The notes beneath the pieces are model-generated. The model had not been told where the DNA came from and made no database searches. It saw only the letters and a program-made list of their open reading frames with translations. A stretch of 64,000 nucleotides of DNA. Origin: BOG-908 sp963850605. GTDB taxonomy: Bacteria; Pseudomonadota; Alphaproteobacteria; Acetobacterales; Acetobacteraceae. The position numbers and the translations under genes are program-made. Position 1 is the first letter of the stretch, and each line of letters starts with the position of its first letter. Of the stretch, positions 1 to 7,845 are shown in pieces. The DNA is taken from NCBI GenBank assembly GCA_963850605.1, contig CAWKLX010000005.1, forward strand, positions 440,512 to 504,511, read 5' to 3'.

Positions 1-155
1 ACGTCTGCAGCGACGGCGCGGAGATGGCGGTGACCGCCGACGAACTCGCCTGCCGCAATACCGCGATGGCCCATGCGCTGTCCGACATGCGCCAGGTCGT
101 CGCCAGCGCGCAGGCGCCTCAGGGCGCCGTGGTGGCCTCCATCGCACCGAACTGA
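1..155 (+). CDS. UrcA-like secreted protein, C-terminal part (cut by window edge)
   Basis: Only the last 51 codons are present, read in frame from base 3 to a TGA at 153-155. The fragment has the VCSD cysteine motif, a second Cys in ELACRN, and ends in VVASIAPN. This closely parallels the C-terminus of the next gene (VCGDSD, EQACRN, ALASIAAN), so the two are tandem paralogues. UrcA-family proteins are small exported proteins of unknown function in alphaproteobacteria. The family call rests on the complete neighbour. The start and signal peptide lie outside the window. Confidence 0.65.
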   Translation, partial: VCSDGAEMAVTADELACRNTAMAHALSDMRQVVASAQAPQGAVVASIAPN

Positions 156-218
156 GTGCTCGCCTCACGGCCCTAAAAACCGCAATTCGTGACTGCAACC
201 GAAACGAAGGAGACCACC

Positions 219-551
219 ATGAACAATTTTCGCATCATCGCCGCGACCCTGATCGCGCTCGCCTCGGCCGCCCCGGCTTGGGCCGCCGACCGCGAGGTCA
301 GCACCGTCAAGGTCGAGTATGGCGATCTCAACCTGGCCACGTCTGCGGGCGTGAACACGTTGCGCCACCGCCTGATCGTCGCCAGCCACGACGTTTGCGG
401 CGACAGCGATACCAGGCAGATGGGCTCGGAGGCTGACGAGCAGGCTTGCCGGAATGCCGCGTTGCAGGACGCGCTACGCGACCTGCGGCGCGTCGTGGCC
501 AGCGCGCAAACGCGGTCAGGCACCGCGCTGGCGTCGATTGCCGCCAATTGA
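219..551 (+). CDS. UrcA family small secreted protein
   Basis: A 110-residue protein. The ATG at 219 is preferred over an in-frame start at 189 because a good AAGGAG site lies about 7 bases upstream and the protein then opens directly with a signal peptide (MNNFRIIAATLIALASA, cleavage near AWA-AD). The mature part has the UrcA-type pattern: VKVEYGDLNL, then a conserved L-R segment, then VCG with a later Cys (EQACRN). The two cysteines could form a disulfide in the periplasm; that is inferred. It lies 63 bases after the partial paralogue at the window start, so this is a tandem duplication. The family's function is not known. Confidence 0.72.
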   Translation: MNNFRIIAATLIALASAAPAWAADREVSTVKVEYGDLNLATSAGVNTLRHRLIVASHDVCGDSDTRQMGSEADEQACRNAALQDALRDLRRVVASAQTRSGTALASIAAN

Positions 552-614
552 AGCCGCCATCCGGAGTAGGTGGGGTGCCCAGGAGCACCCCACCCTGCCG
601 GCAGCGTGTCGCGC

Positions 615-2214
615 TTACCGGTGTCCCAGCCGGCGCAGTGCCTCGGCGGAGAAATCGCGCATCGCGAGCTGGGTGCTGTTGAATACAGGCGCCTGCGGCT
701 CCTGGTTGTGCAGGCCCTGCAGCATGTAGCGGTGCTGGTAGAGGTCGACGTATTCATAGCCGTCGGCGATGAAGACCGGCACTTCGGCCATCTGCGCCGG
801 GAAAGCCAGCGCGGTGCGCCACAGATTGCCGCGCCCGTCATAGCGGTCGGCGATCAGGCACTGCCAGCTATCCTCGTCCAGATACATGGTGCGGCGGGTG
901 TAGATATGCCGGAACTCCGGCTTCAGCTTGGCCTCCACCACCCACACCCGGTGCAACTCAAAACGGATGTAGTCCGGGTTGGCTGATTCGCGCCCGATCA
1001 GGTCGGTGTAGCGCACCGACGGGCTTTGCAGCTTGTTGGTGTTGTAGGGAACGTACATTTCTTTCCGTCCCACCAGCGACCAGTCGTAGCGGTCGAGCGC
1101 GCCGTTGAACATGTCGTAGTCGTCGACCGTCTCCAGCCCGTCCGTGTCGTTGAGCGGGGTGTCGTAGTCGATGTCCGGTGCGCGGCGTACGCGGCGTTCG
1201 CCGGGGTTGTAGCTCCAGGCCTCGCGCGCCTGGTCGTACGGGTTCTCGTGGCTGATCGCCAGGGTCAAGCGCTCCGGCATCGCGGGGCGGTGACAGGATT
1301 TCCTGGCGGAACATGCTGTCGATCGCGCGCCCGTTGTCGTAGCCGGCGATGTTGTAGGGCAGCATGACGATCTCGTGCCATTTCTGCATCGAGTAGTCGC
1401 CGTTGGGGGTGGAGATCACGTTGTCGATCGTGCGGTCGATTTGCGTGCCGCGCCAGCGCAGGATGTGGTTCCACATCGCCTCCGCCCCGTTGTGCGGCAC
1501 CGGGAACGGCACCGAGAGCGCGGCGCCTTCCACGCCTTCGCCGTGATGCACGAGATGCGCCCGGCCAATGTTGGCCACCGCGTTATCGTAGATGTATTGC
1601 GGTGCGGCGAAGGTGCGGTGCGTGGGATAGACGTCCACGTGGTAGCCGCGAATGGTCCGGATCATGGCGATCGTGCCCGCCGCGAGCTTGTCGGCGTAGC
1701 GGTCCACATTGGCGGCCGTGATACGGAACAGGGGGTGTTCGTCGGCGAACGGGTCGGGGCGCGCGTGCAGCGGCGCGGAACCCCCGCTCGCGACCAGGCC
1801 GCCTGTCCAGGCGGGGATGGTGCCGTCGGCATTGCCGGCCTGGATCGCGCCCATGGGTGTCAACCCGGCGCCGATGGCCGGCCGGGCGGCGGCGGGGGCG
1901 GTGGCGGGGGCGGGTTGCGGCACGATGACGCGCGCCATGGCGGGCTGGGCCGCGATCTCACGCGAGACGGGCAGGTCGCGCGGCGGTGCGGGCGGGGCGG
2001 CGTCGGCTTGAACCGGCGCATCCTCCGGCGCCGGTGCCACCGGCTGCACTACCGCATGGACCCTATGATGGCGCCGATGACGATGGTGCACCACCGGGAT
2101 GGGCGCATCGGAGGCGGAGGGGTCCACCTGGTCGCTGGATTGCGCGTGGGCGATCACCGCCGGACCGGCCTGAAGCGCCGTCAACACGGTCGCGGCGAGC
2201 AGCAAGCGTTTCAT
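615..2214 (-). CDS. DUF1329 family secreted protein, reading frame interrupted
   Basis: The reading frame breaks at about 1278-1290. The N-terminal part runs from ATG 2214 (MKRLLLAATVLTAL signal peptide). The C-terminal part continues in another frame to the stop at 615. Aligned with the intact paralogue at 2382-3725, the break falls between LSPPR and ERLTLA and is explained by one extra G; removing it gives 532 residues. DUF1329 proteins are exported, LolA/LolB-like envelope proteins of unknown role, often near RND transporters. This copy has an additional His- and Pro-rich segment (HHRHRRHHRVH) after the signal peptide that the paralogue lacks. The gene diverges from its paralogue across about 155 bases. 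It is either a sequencing indel or a recent pseudogene. Confidence 0.72.
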
Positions 2215-2381
2215 AAAAGTGCTCCATCCGTTTCGATATCGTTATTTAAGTCATTCTCCATTCGGCTGTCCATGGTTTTTCGCGGTTAGGTTGCAGCGGC
2301 AAGGGTGGACACCCTAGGCCACGGCTGCCTAAGATCGGGCCAGAGGCGCAAAGCGCCGCGGATCGAGGGATGGAAAACGAC

Positions 2382-3725
2382 ATGAAGCAGCTGTTGCTCG
2401 CGGCCACTATTCTGGCGGGCTCATTCTTGGCAGGGCAGGCCGGCGCGCAGACCGCCGCCGATCTCGGCCATTCGCTGACGCCGATGGGCGCGGTAAAAGC
2501 CGGCAATGCCGATGGCACGATCCCCGCCTGGACCGGCGGCCTGACAACTCCGGTCGCCGGATATGAGCCCGGCAAGTATCGCCCCGATCCATTCGCCTCG
2601 GAGCGGCCGCTCTTCTCGATCACCGCGCAGAACGTGGACCGGTATGCCGGCAAGCTGGCCGAGGGCACGGTGGCGATGATCCGGACATTGCCTGGCTATC
2701 ACGTCGATGTGTATCCAACGCACCGCACGGCGGCCGCCCCGCAATTCATCTACGACAACGCCATCGCCAATGCCTCACGCGCGCGCCTGACCGAGAATGG
2801 CCTGGGCGTGACCGGCGCCCAGCTCTCGATCCCGTTCCCGATTCCCGCCAATGGCAACCAAGCGATCTGGAACCACATCCTGCGCTGGCGCGGCTACCAG
2901 GTGGTGCGCACCGTCGACAACGCGATCACCACGCCGAGCGGCGACTACTCGCTGACCCGCTGGCACGAGCAGATCATGCTCGCCTACAACACCCCCAATC
3001 TCAGCAACCCCGCGGGATGGGACAGCCTGTTCTGGCAAGAGGTGCTCTCGCCGCCGCGTATCGCGGGCCAGCTCACCTTGGTGCGCAGCTACCAGGACCC
3101 GTTCAAGCAGCCGCGCGAGGCCTGGACCTACAACCCTGGCGAACGCCGTGTGCGCCGTGCGCCGGAGATCAACTACGACACGCCGGTGCAGAACACCGAT
3201 GGTCTGGAGACGGTCGACGACTACGACATGTATAACGGGGCGATCGATCGCTACGACTGGACTCTGGTGGGGAAGAAAGAAATCTACATTCCCTATAACA
3301 ACTACAAAATTCAGCAGCCCGGCGTAAAGTATAGCGACATCGTCAAGCCGGCGGCGGTCAATCCCGACCTGCTCCGGTTCGAGCTGCACCGTGTTTGGGT
3401 GGTGGAAGCCAAGCTGAAGCCGGGCGTGCGCCATGTTTATGCGCGGCGGACCTTCTATATCGATGAGGATAGCTGGCAAGTCGCCATTGCGGACCGTTAC
3501 GACACGCGCGGCCAGCTGTGGCGCACGGCGATTGCCTTCGTGGCGGAATCGCCGGAAGTGCCGCTATGCGGCGCGGATGGCTACGAGTTCGTCGACCTTC
3601 TGGCCCGCCGTTATCTGGTGCAGGGGTTGCACAGCCAGGAGCCGGACGCGCCGACGTATAACACGCGGCAGTTGACGCCGGACGACTTCACGGCAGATGC
3701 CCTTCGGCGGGCTGGCCGGCGGTAG
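2382..3725 (+). CDS. DUF1329 family secreted protein
   Basis: A full-length DUF1329 protein of about 447 residues. It begins with a signal peptide (MKQLLLAATILAGSFLAG, cleavage near GAQ-TA). An in-frame ATG at 2370 adds MEND. The downstream start is preferred because the paralogue begins MKRLLLAAT at the equivalent place. Conserved blocks include LTPMGAVKAGNADGTIPAWTGG near the N-terminus, PGERRVRRAP, and DGLETVDDYDMYNGA in the centre. The family is periplasmic or outer-membrane associated, with a fold related to lipoprotein-sorting proteins. The substrate is unknown. It is divergent from and strongly similar to the interrupted copy at 615-2214, so the pair arose by inverted duplication. A dispersed repeat begins three bases after the stop. 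Confidence 0.85.
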   Translation: MKQLLLAATILAGSFLAGQAGAQTAADLGHSLTPMGAVKAGNADGTIPAWTGGLTTPVAGYEPGKYRPDPFASERPLFSITAQNVDRYAGKLAEGTVAMIRTLPGYHVDVYPTHRTAAAPQFIYDNAIANASRARLTENGLGVTGAQLSIPFPIPANGNQAIWNHILRWRGYQVVRTVDNAITTPSGDYSLTRWHEQIMLAYNTPNLSNPAGWDSLFWQEVLSPPRIAGQLTLVRSYQDPFKQPREAWTYNPGERRVRRAPEINYDTPVQNTDGLETVDDYDMYNGAIDRYDWTLVGKKEIYIPYNNYKIQQPGVKYSDIVKPAAVNPDLLRFELHRVWVVEAKLKPGVRHVYARRTFYIDEDSWQVAIADRYDTRGQLWRTAIAFVAESPEVPLCGADGYEFVDLLARRYLVQGLHSQEPDAPTYNTRQLTPDDFTADALRRAGRR

Positions 3726-3727
3726 TC

Positions 3728-3832
3728 AGAGCATCATCCGATCGAACGGAGTCGTTGGTCGGGTAAAGATGCTCGCCAAAACAATAGGCTAAAGCATGGT
3801 CCGTGAGCCAATGCGAACGGATCATGCTTTAG
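3728..3832 (+). repeat. dispersed ~105-nt intergenic repeat, family 1, copy A
   Basis: Begins AGAGCATCATCCGATCGAAC and ends GGATCATGCTTTAG. The same block recurs at 27223-27328 in the same orientation and at 12269-12369 inverted, with mismatches. The right half is itself a palindrome: AAGCATGGTCCGTGAGCC pairs imperfectly with GCGAACGGATCATGCTT. It sits immediately after the DUF1329 stop codon. No coding capacity of its own was seen. Confidence 0.75.
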
Positions 3833-3840
3833 GGAAGGCA

Positions 3841-3890
3841 AGCGCTTCGTTTTTTTAAAGAAGGAAGCGAAAAACTTTTGGCAGTTTAGG
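3841..3890 (+). repeat. AT-rich hairpin repeat, family 2 (degenerate copy)
   Basis: AGCGCTTCGTTTTTTT followed by AAAGAAGGAAGCG and AAAAACTTTT. This resembles the GCTTCTTT/AAAGAAGC element seen at 9086, 28117, 46034 and 60190. The arms are AT-rich in an otherwise very GC-rich genome. It lies between the converging ends of the DUF1329 gene and glnA and could act as a transcription terminator. Confidence 0.55.
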
Positions 3891-3898
3891 ATGAGTTT

Positions 3899-3924
3899 GC
3901 GGCCGACGTGATTGCGTCGGCCGC
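3899..3924 (-). terminator. strong hairpin at the 3' end of glnA
   Basis: A perfect 10-bp inverted repeat, GCGGCCGACG and CGTCGGCCGC, separated by 6 bases, lies just past the glnA stop codon. No U-run follows on the minus strand, so this may be a 3'-end stabilising hairpin or a Rho-assisted terminator rather than a classical intrinsic terminator. Confidence 0.55.
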
Positions 3925-3931
3925 AGTCGCT

Positions 3932-5389
3932 TCAGACCGAGTAGTACATTTCGAACTCGACCGGATGCGGCGTGTGTTCGAACCGGTAGACTTCGGTCCA
4001 TTTCAGGTCGATGTAGCTCTCGATCTGATCCTTGCTGAACACGTCGCCGGCGAGCAGGAACTCGTGGTCGGCGGCGAGCGCGCCCAAGGCTTCACGCAGA
4101 GAGCCGCAGACGGTCGGGATGTTCTTCAGCTCCTCCGGCGGCAGATCGTACAGATCCTTGTCCATCGGTTCGCCTGGATGGATTTTGTTGCGTATCCCGT
4201 CCAGCCCGGCCATCAGCATGGCGGAGAACGCCAGATAGGGGTTGGCGGTCGGGTCCGGAAAACGCACTTCCACCCGCTTGGCCTTGGGGCTGGTCGCATA
4301 CGGAATTCGGCAGGAAGCGGAACGGTTGCGCGCCGAATAGGCCAGCAGCACTGGCGCCTCGAACCCCGGAATAAGACGCTTGTAGCTGTTCGTGCTGGGG
4401 TTGGTGAACGCGTTCAGCGCCTTGGCATGCTTGATGATGCCGCCGATATAGTAGAGGGCGGTCTCGGACAGATCGGCGTAGGCGTTGCCCGCGAAAACCG
4501 GGCGGCCATCCTTCCAGATCGACTGATGGACGTGCATGCCGCTGCCGTTATCGCCGTAGATCGGTTTCGGCATGAAGGTGGCGGTCTTGCCGTAGCTGTG
4601 GGCCACGTTGTGCACGCAGTATTTGTAGATCTGCATCTGGTCGGCGCTGGTCACCAGCGGTCCGAATTTTGTGCCGAGCTCGTGCTGGCTCTGCGCCACC
4701 TCGTGGTGGTGTTTTTCGATCGGCAGGCCCATCTCGCCCATGGCCGACAGCATTTCCGCGCGCAGGTCGCTTTCGCTATCGACGGGGGGGACGGGGAAGT
4801 AGCCGCCCTTCACACCCGGGCGGTGACCCATATTGCCTTCCGGATAATCCTTGAGGGAGGCGTCCGGTCCCTCGGCACTCTCCACCTTATAGGTGCCGTA
4901 ATTCCCGCCGGTGCCGAATTTCACGGAGTCGAAAATGAAGAACTCGGCTTCCGGCCCGAAGAAGGCGGTGTCGCCGATGCCTGAGGCCGCGACATACGCC
5001 TCGGCCTTCTTCGCCGTGCTGCGCGGGTCGCGGGCGTAGGCCTGGCCGGTGCTCGGCTCCACGATGTCGCAGAACAGGATCATCGACGGCTTGGCGGCGA
5101 ATGGGTCCATGACGGCCGTGGACGGATCCGGCATCAGGATCATGTCGCTCTCGTTAATGGCTTTCCAGCCGGCGATGGAAGAGCCGTCGAACATGATACC
5201 GTCGCGGAATGCGTCCTCGTCGATGGTGCCGACCGTTTGCGCGGTGTGCTGCCATTTGCCGCGCGGGTCGGTGAAGCGGAGATCGACGTACTCCACCGAA
5301 TTCTCGCGCATCATTTCGAGGCATTTGCTCACCGCATTCGGTTCGGGCGGTGTTTGCTGGATCTTCTTGGCCATCTCGTCCTGTTCCAT
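3932..5389 (-). CDS. glnA: glutamine synthetase type I
   Basis: ATP-dependent synthesis of glutamine from glutamate and ammonia; cytoplasmic dodecamer. Family signatures are all present: the N-terminal beta-grasp segment (VDLRFTDPRGKWQH), the latch MFDGSSIAGW, GPEAEFFIFD, GSGMHVHQS, and NRSASCRIP. The length (about 480-488 residues) fits GSI. DLYDLPPEE near residue 410 carries the Tyr that is adenylylated by GlnE in GSI-beta enzymes. Start choice is uncertain: ATG 5389, ATG 5374 (MAKKIQQ) and TTG 5398 are all in frame and none has a strong ribosome site. It follows glnK and amtB on the same strand, so it is probably the last gene of a nitrogen-regulated operon. The usual glnB neighbour is instead 4 kb away. 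Confidence 0.97.
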   Translation of the reverse strand: MEQDEMAKKIQQTPPEPNAVSKCLEMMRENSVEYVDLRFTDPRGKWQHTAQTVGTIDEDAFRDGIMFDGSSIAGWKAINESDMILMPDPSTAVMDPFAAKPSMILFCDIVEPSTGQAYARDPRSTAKKAEAYVAASGIGDTAFFGPEAEFFIFDSVKFGTGGNYGTYKVESAEGPDASLKDYPEGNMGHRPGVKGGYFPVPPVDSESDLRAEMLSAMGEMGLPIEKHHHEVAQSQHELGTKFGPLVTSADQMQIYKYCVHNVAHSYGKTATFMPKPIYGDNGSGMHVHQSIWKDGRPVFAGNAYADLSETALYYIGGIIKHAKALNAFTNPSTNSYKRLIPGFEAPVLLAYSARNRSASCRIPYATSPKAKRVEVRFPDPTANPYLAFSAMLMAGLDGIRNKIHPGEPMDKDLYDLPPEELKNIPTVCGSLREALGALAADHEFLLAGDVFSKDQIESYIDLKWTEVYRFEHTPHPVEFEMYYSV

Positions 5390-5421
5390 TTGTGGCAAGT
5401 GGGTCGTTCTAAACCCAGGGC

Positions 5422-5447
5422 GGCGGCCGGGTCACTGCCCGGCCGCC
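5422..5447 (-). promoter_or_regulatory. GC-rich hairpin between amtB and glnA
   Basis: A perfect 10-bp inverted repeat (GGCGGCCGGG / CCCGGCCGCC, 6-base loop) fills most of the amtB-glnA gap. On the transcribed strand it is followed by GCCCTGGGTTT with only a short T-run. It could act as a partial terminator or processing site that sets glnA expression relative to amtB. This is inferred from position. Confidence 0.5.
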
Positions 5448-5465
5448 CATTATGTTCGGTTGCGG

Positions 5466-6968
5466 TCAGGCCGCGCTTTCACCATGCAGCACGGTGTCCA
5501 GCCCTTCCATTTCCTCCTCGGCGTTGACGGTCAGGCCGATGGTGAATTTCAGCGCGAACAGGAGCACTAAGCTGACCAGGCTGCTCCACACCAGGGTCAC
5601 GGCCACCGCCTTGCACTGGATGATGAACTGCGCCAGCGAGCCGTCCGTGCCGCCCACCGTGGCGGACGCGAACACGCCGGTCAACAATGCGCCCACGATG
5701 CCGCCGATGCCGTGTACCCCGAAGGTGTCCAGGCTGTCGTCATAGCCGAGCGCGTGCTTGAGGTAGGTCGCCGCCAGGAAGCAGATGACGCCGGCGGCCA
5801 CCCCGATCACGATCGCGCCGCCGGGCAGCACGAAGCCCGAGGCAGGCGTGATCGCCACCAGGCCGGCCACTGCGCCGGAGATGATGCCCAGGACGGAGGG
5901 TTTGCCCTTCAGCACCCATTCGGCGAACATCCAGGCGAGCGCCGCCGCCGCCGTCGCGATCTGTGTCACCGCCATGGCCATGCCGGCGCGGCCGGTGGCG
6001 CCCACGGCGGACCCGGCATTGAAGCCGAACCAGCCGACCCACAGCAGCGACGCGCCGATGACCGCGTAGGTCAGGTTGTGCGGCGACATATTGTCGTGCC
6101 CGTAGCCGCGGCGCTTGCCCATCACCAGGCAGCACATCAGCCCGGCGATGCCGGCGTTGATGTGCACGACCGTGCCGCCAGCATAGTCCAGCGTGCCCAT
6201 CGTCGAGAGCCAGCCGGTGGGGGCCCAGACCCAATGCGCGATCAGGCTGTAGGAGAAGATCGACCAGCCGACCATGAAGATGCACATGGCGGAAAACTTC
6301 ATCCGCTCGGCGAAGGCGCCGGCGATCAGCGCCGGGGTGATGATCGCGAACGTCATCTGGAACATCATATAAACCGTCTCGGGCACGGTGTAGGGCGCGG
6401 CTGTCACGCCGGCCACGCCGTCGCCCAGGATGAAGCCCGTGTCGTCTTGTTTTGAGAAATGCGCTTCGATGCCGTGCAGCATGAAGCGTGAGGCGTCGCC
6501 CACGAAGGCCGAGAGTGGATAGCCGGCGAAGGCGGCCCCGCTCGGCCCGTTGGTGAAGGCCAGCGAGTAGCCGCACACGGTCCAGACGATGGTGACCAGG
6601 CAGCAGATGGCGAAACTCTGCATGACGGTGGCCAGGATGTTCTTGCGCCGGACCATGCCGGCGTAGAACAGCGCCAAGCCGGGAATGGTCATCATGAGCA
6701 CCAGCGCGGTGCTGGTCAGCATCCAGGCGGTGTCGCCATGGTCATAGGCCGGCGGCTTGGCCGGGCCGGCTGGCGCGGTTGCCGCCGGAGCGGGTGCGGC
6801 CGGGGCGGGTGCGGCAGCCGGGGCCTGGGCCGCCGCCGATGGCGGGGCGGAGGCGGCAGGCGGCGGGGTAGGCGCGGGGCTTTGTGCGAACGCCGCGACA
6901 CCCGGGAACAGCATGGGCAGCAAGATCGCAAGGGCGGCGACACGCGCCTTCAGGGCAGAGAGCTTCAT
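5466..6968 (-). CDS. amtB: ammonium transporter
   Basis: Inner-membrane trimeric ammonium channel of the Amt/Rh family, about 500 residues. It opens with a signal peptide (MKLSALKARVAALAILLPML, cut near AFA-QS), then a long Ala/Pro-rich linker of about 45 residues, then DHGDTAWMLTSTALVLMMT, the first Amt helix. Family features visible include PGLALFYAGMVRRKN, FAERMKFSA, GGTVVHINAG (pore His) and DTFGVHGIGGIVG (second pore His). The gene lies 12 bases after glnK on the same strand, the standard glnK-amtB pairing in which GlnK blocks AmtB when nitrogen is plentiful. The C-terminal tail ends in GESAA. Confidence 0.97.
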   Translation of the reverse strand: MKLSALKARVAALAILLPMLFPGVAAFAQSPAPTPPPAASAPPSAAAQAPAAAPAPAAPAPAATAPAGPAKPPAYDHGDTAWMLTSTALVLMMTIPGLALFYAGMVRRKNILATVMQSFAICCLVTIVWTVCGYSLAFTNGPSGAAFAGYPLSAFVGDASRFMLHGIEAHFSKQDDTGFILGDGVAGVTAAPYTVPETVYMMFQMTFAIITPALIAGAFAERMKFSAMCIFMVGWSIFSYSLIAHWVWAPTGWLSTMGTLDYAGGTVVHINAGIAGLMCCLVMGKRRGYGHDNMSPHNLTYAVIGASLLWVGWFGFNAGSAVGATGRAGMAMAVTQIATAAAALAWMFAEWVLKGKPSVLGIISGAVAGLVAITPASGFVLPGGAIVIGVAAGVICFLAATYLKHALGYDDSLDTFGVHGIGGIVGALLTGVFASATVGGTDGSLAQFIIQCKAVAVTLVWSSLVSLVLLFALKFTIGLTVNAEEEMEGLDTVLHGESAA

Positions 6969-6980
6969 GTTACGTCCTTA

Positions 6981-7319
6981 TCAGAGGGCAGCAGCGTCGA
7001 GCTCGCCGGTGCGGATACGCACCGCTCGTTCGATCTCCATTACGAATATCTTGCCGTCACCGATCTTGCCGGTTCCGGCGGCGCGCGTGATCGCCTCGAC
7101 GACCGCGTCGGCCTGGTCGGAGGCGACAGCCACCTCGATCTTTACTTTGGGCAGAAAACTCACGTGGTACTCGGCCCCACGATAGATCTCCGTCTGCCCT
7201 TTCTGCCGGCCGAAGCCCTTCACCTCGGTAACGGTCAGGCCCTGCACACCAAGCGGCGTCAGCGCATCACGCACGTCGTCGAGCTTGAATGGTTTGACGA
7301 TGGCGACCACCAGTTTCAT
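6981..7319 (-). CDS. glnK: nitrogen regulatory protein P-II (GlnK type)
   Basis: A 112-residue PII signalling protein. It senses ATP/ADP and 2-oxoglutarate and gates the AmtB channel. Visible motifs: MKLVVAIVKPFKLDDV at the N-terminus, GFGRQKG before the T-loop, Tyr51 in EIYRGAEY (the uridylylation site), and KIGDGKIFV near residues 85-93. The start ATG has a strong GGGAGG ribosome site. Its linkage to amtB identifies it as the GlnK-type paralogue, whereas the copy at 9160-9498 looks like GlnB. A candidate sigma-54 promoter lies about 60 bases upstream. Confidence 0.96.
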   Translation of the reverse strand: MKLVVAIVKPFKLDDVRDALTPLGVQGLTVTEVKGFGRQKGQTEIYRGAEYHVSFLPKVKIEVAVASDQADAVVEAITRAAGTGKIGDGKIFVMEIERAVRIRTGELDAAAL

Positions 7320-7378
7320 TACGCCTCCCTCCCTGGACCCGCTCCGACACAGCGTGCCGGGCGAGACGTGCGGAGACT

Positions 7379-7394
7379 TTCAAGAAACGTGCCG
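7379..7394 (-). promoter_or_regulatory. candidate sigma-54 (-24/-12) promoter for glnK-amtB-glnA
   Basis: On the minus strand the bases read CGGCACG-TTTC-TTGAA. The sigma-54 consensus is TGGCACG-N4-TTGCA, so the spacing is exact and the essential -24 GG is present, but the -12 GC is GA. The position, about 60 bases before the glnK start, and the NtrC control known for such operons support it. The mismatch at -12 keeps confidence low. Confidence 0.35.
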
Positions 7395-7446
7395 GGATTG
7401 CGGAACCTTCACCGGGACGTTGCCGCGTAAAGACATGCCTTAATTT

Positions 7447-7463
7447 CGTGCACATGCTGCACG
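7447..7463. promoter_or_regulatory. palindromic site upstream of glnK
   Basis: A perfect inverted repeat CGTGCA-N5-TGCACG centred about 135 bases upstream of the glnK start and about 60 bases upstream of the candidate sigma-54 element. The distance suits an enhancer site, but the half-site order does not match the textbook NtrC box exactly (TGCAC...GTGCA). Confidence 0.35.
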
Positions 7464-7845
7464 AGGCAGTCTCAGAAACGTGATCGACCGGTACGGCGCC
7501 GGTCTTGCCGGTGGGTTGCTCACACGTCGTCGCCGCGTGGTTGCGAGCCGGTCGGACACTGCGTTGCACGGCTGTAAGGGTTTACGCCGGTCTTATACGG
7601 AGCGCCCCCGGTCCGCATCGCGCCCTTAGCGGCTCACCGCTACATACGAGGGCGTGGCGACGGAGCACGCGTGTTCGGCTGTTCTTGGACGCCGGTGGGA
7701 TCGACATGCGATCCGTCCACCGGTGCGCCAGGCAGATAGGGCAGTTTGGCACGGCTCCTGCTTTGTCATGCCTCGGCCTTGCGCAAGCGGGCGCAACTTC
7801 GTTCCGGGTGAATACCCTGCGCGAGGTACTTAAGGATCGGCTGAC

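Larger units (their letters stand above)
7320..7845. other. 526-base intergenic region between glnK and the beta-barrel gene
   Basis: This is a divergent regulatory region. Apart from the sigma-54-like element and the palindrome listed separately, no convincing gene, RNA or terminator was recognised. Short open frames here lack a credible ribosome site and have no recognisable product. Confidence 0.5.

Noticed and set aside
615..2214. Programmed frameshift in the DUF1329 gene
   Set aside because: No slippery sequence or stimulatory structure was evident, and similar one-base breaks recur in unrelated genes.
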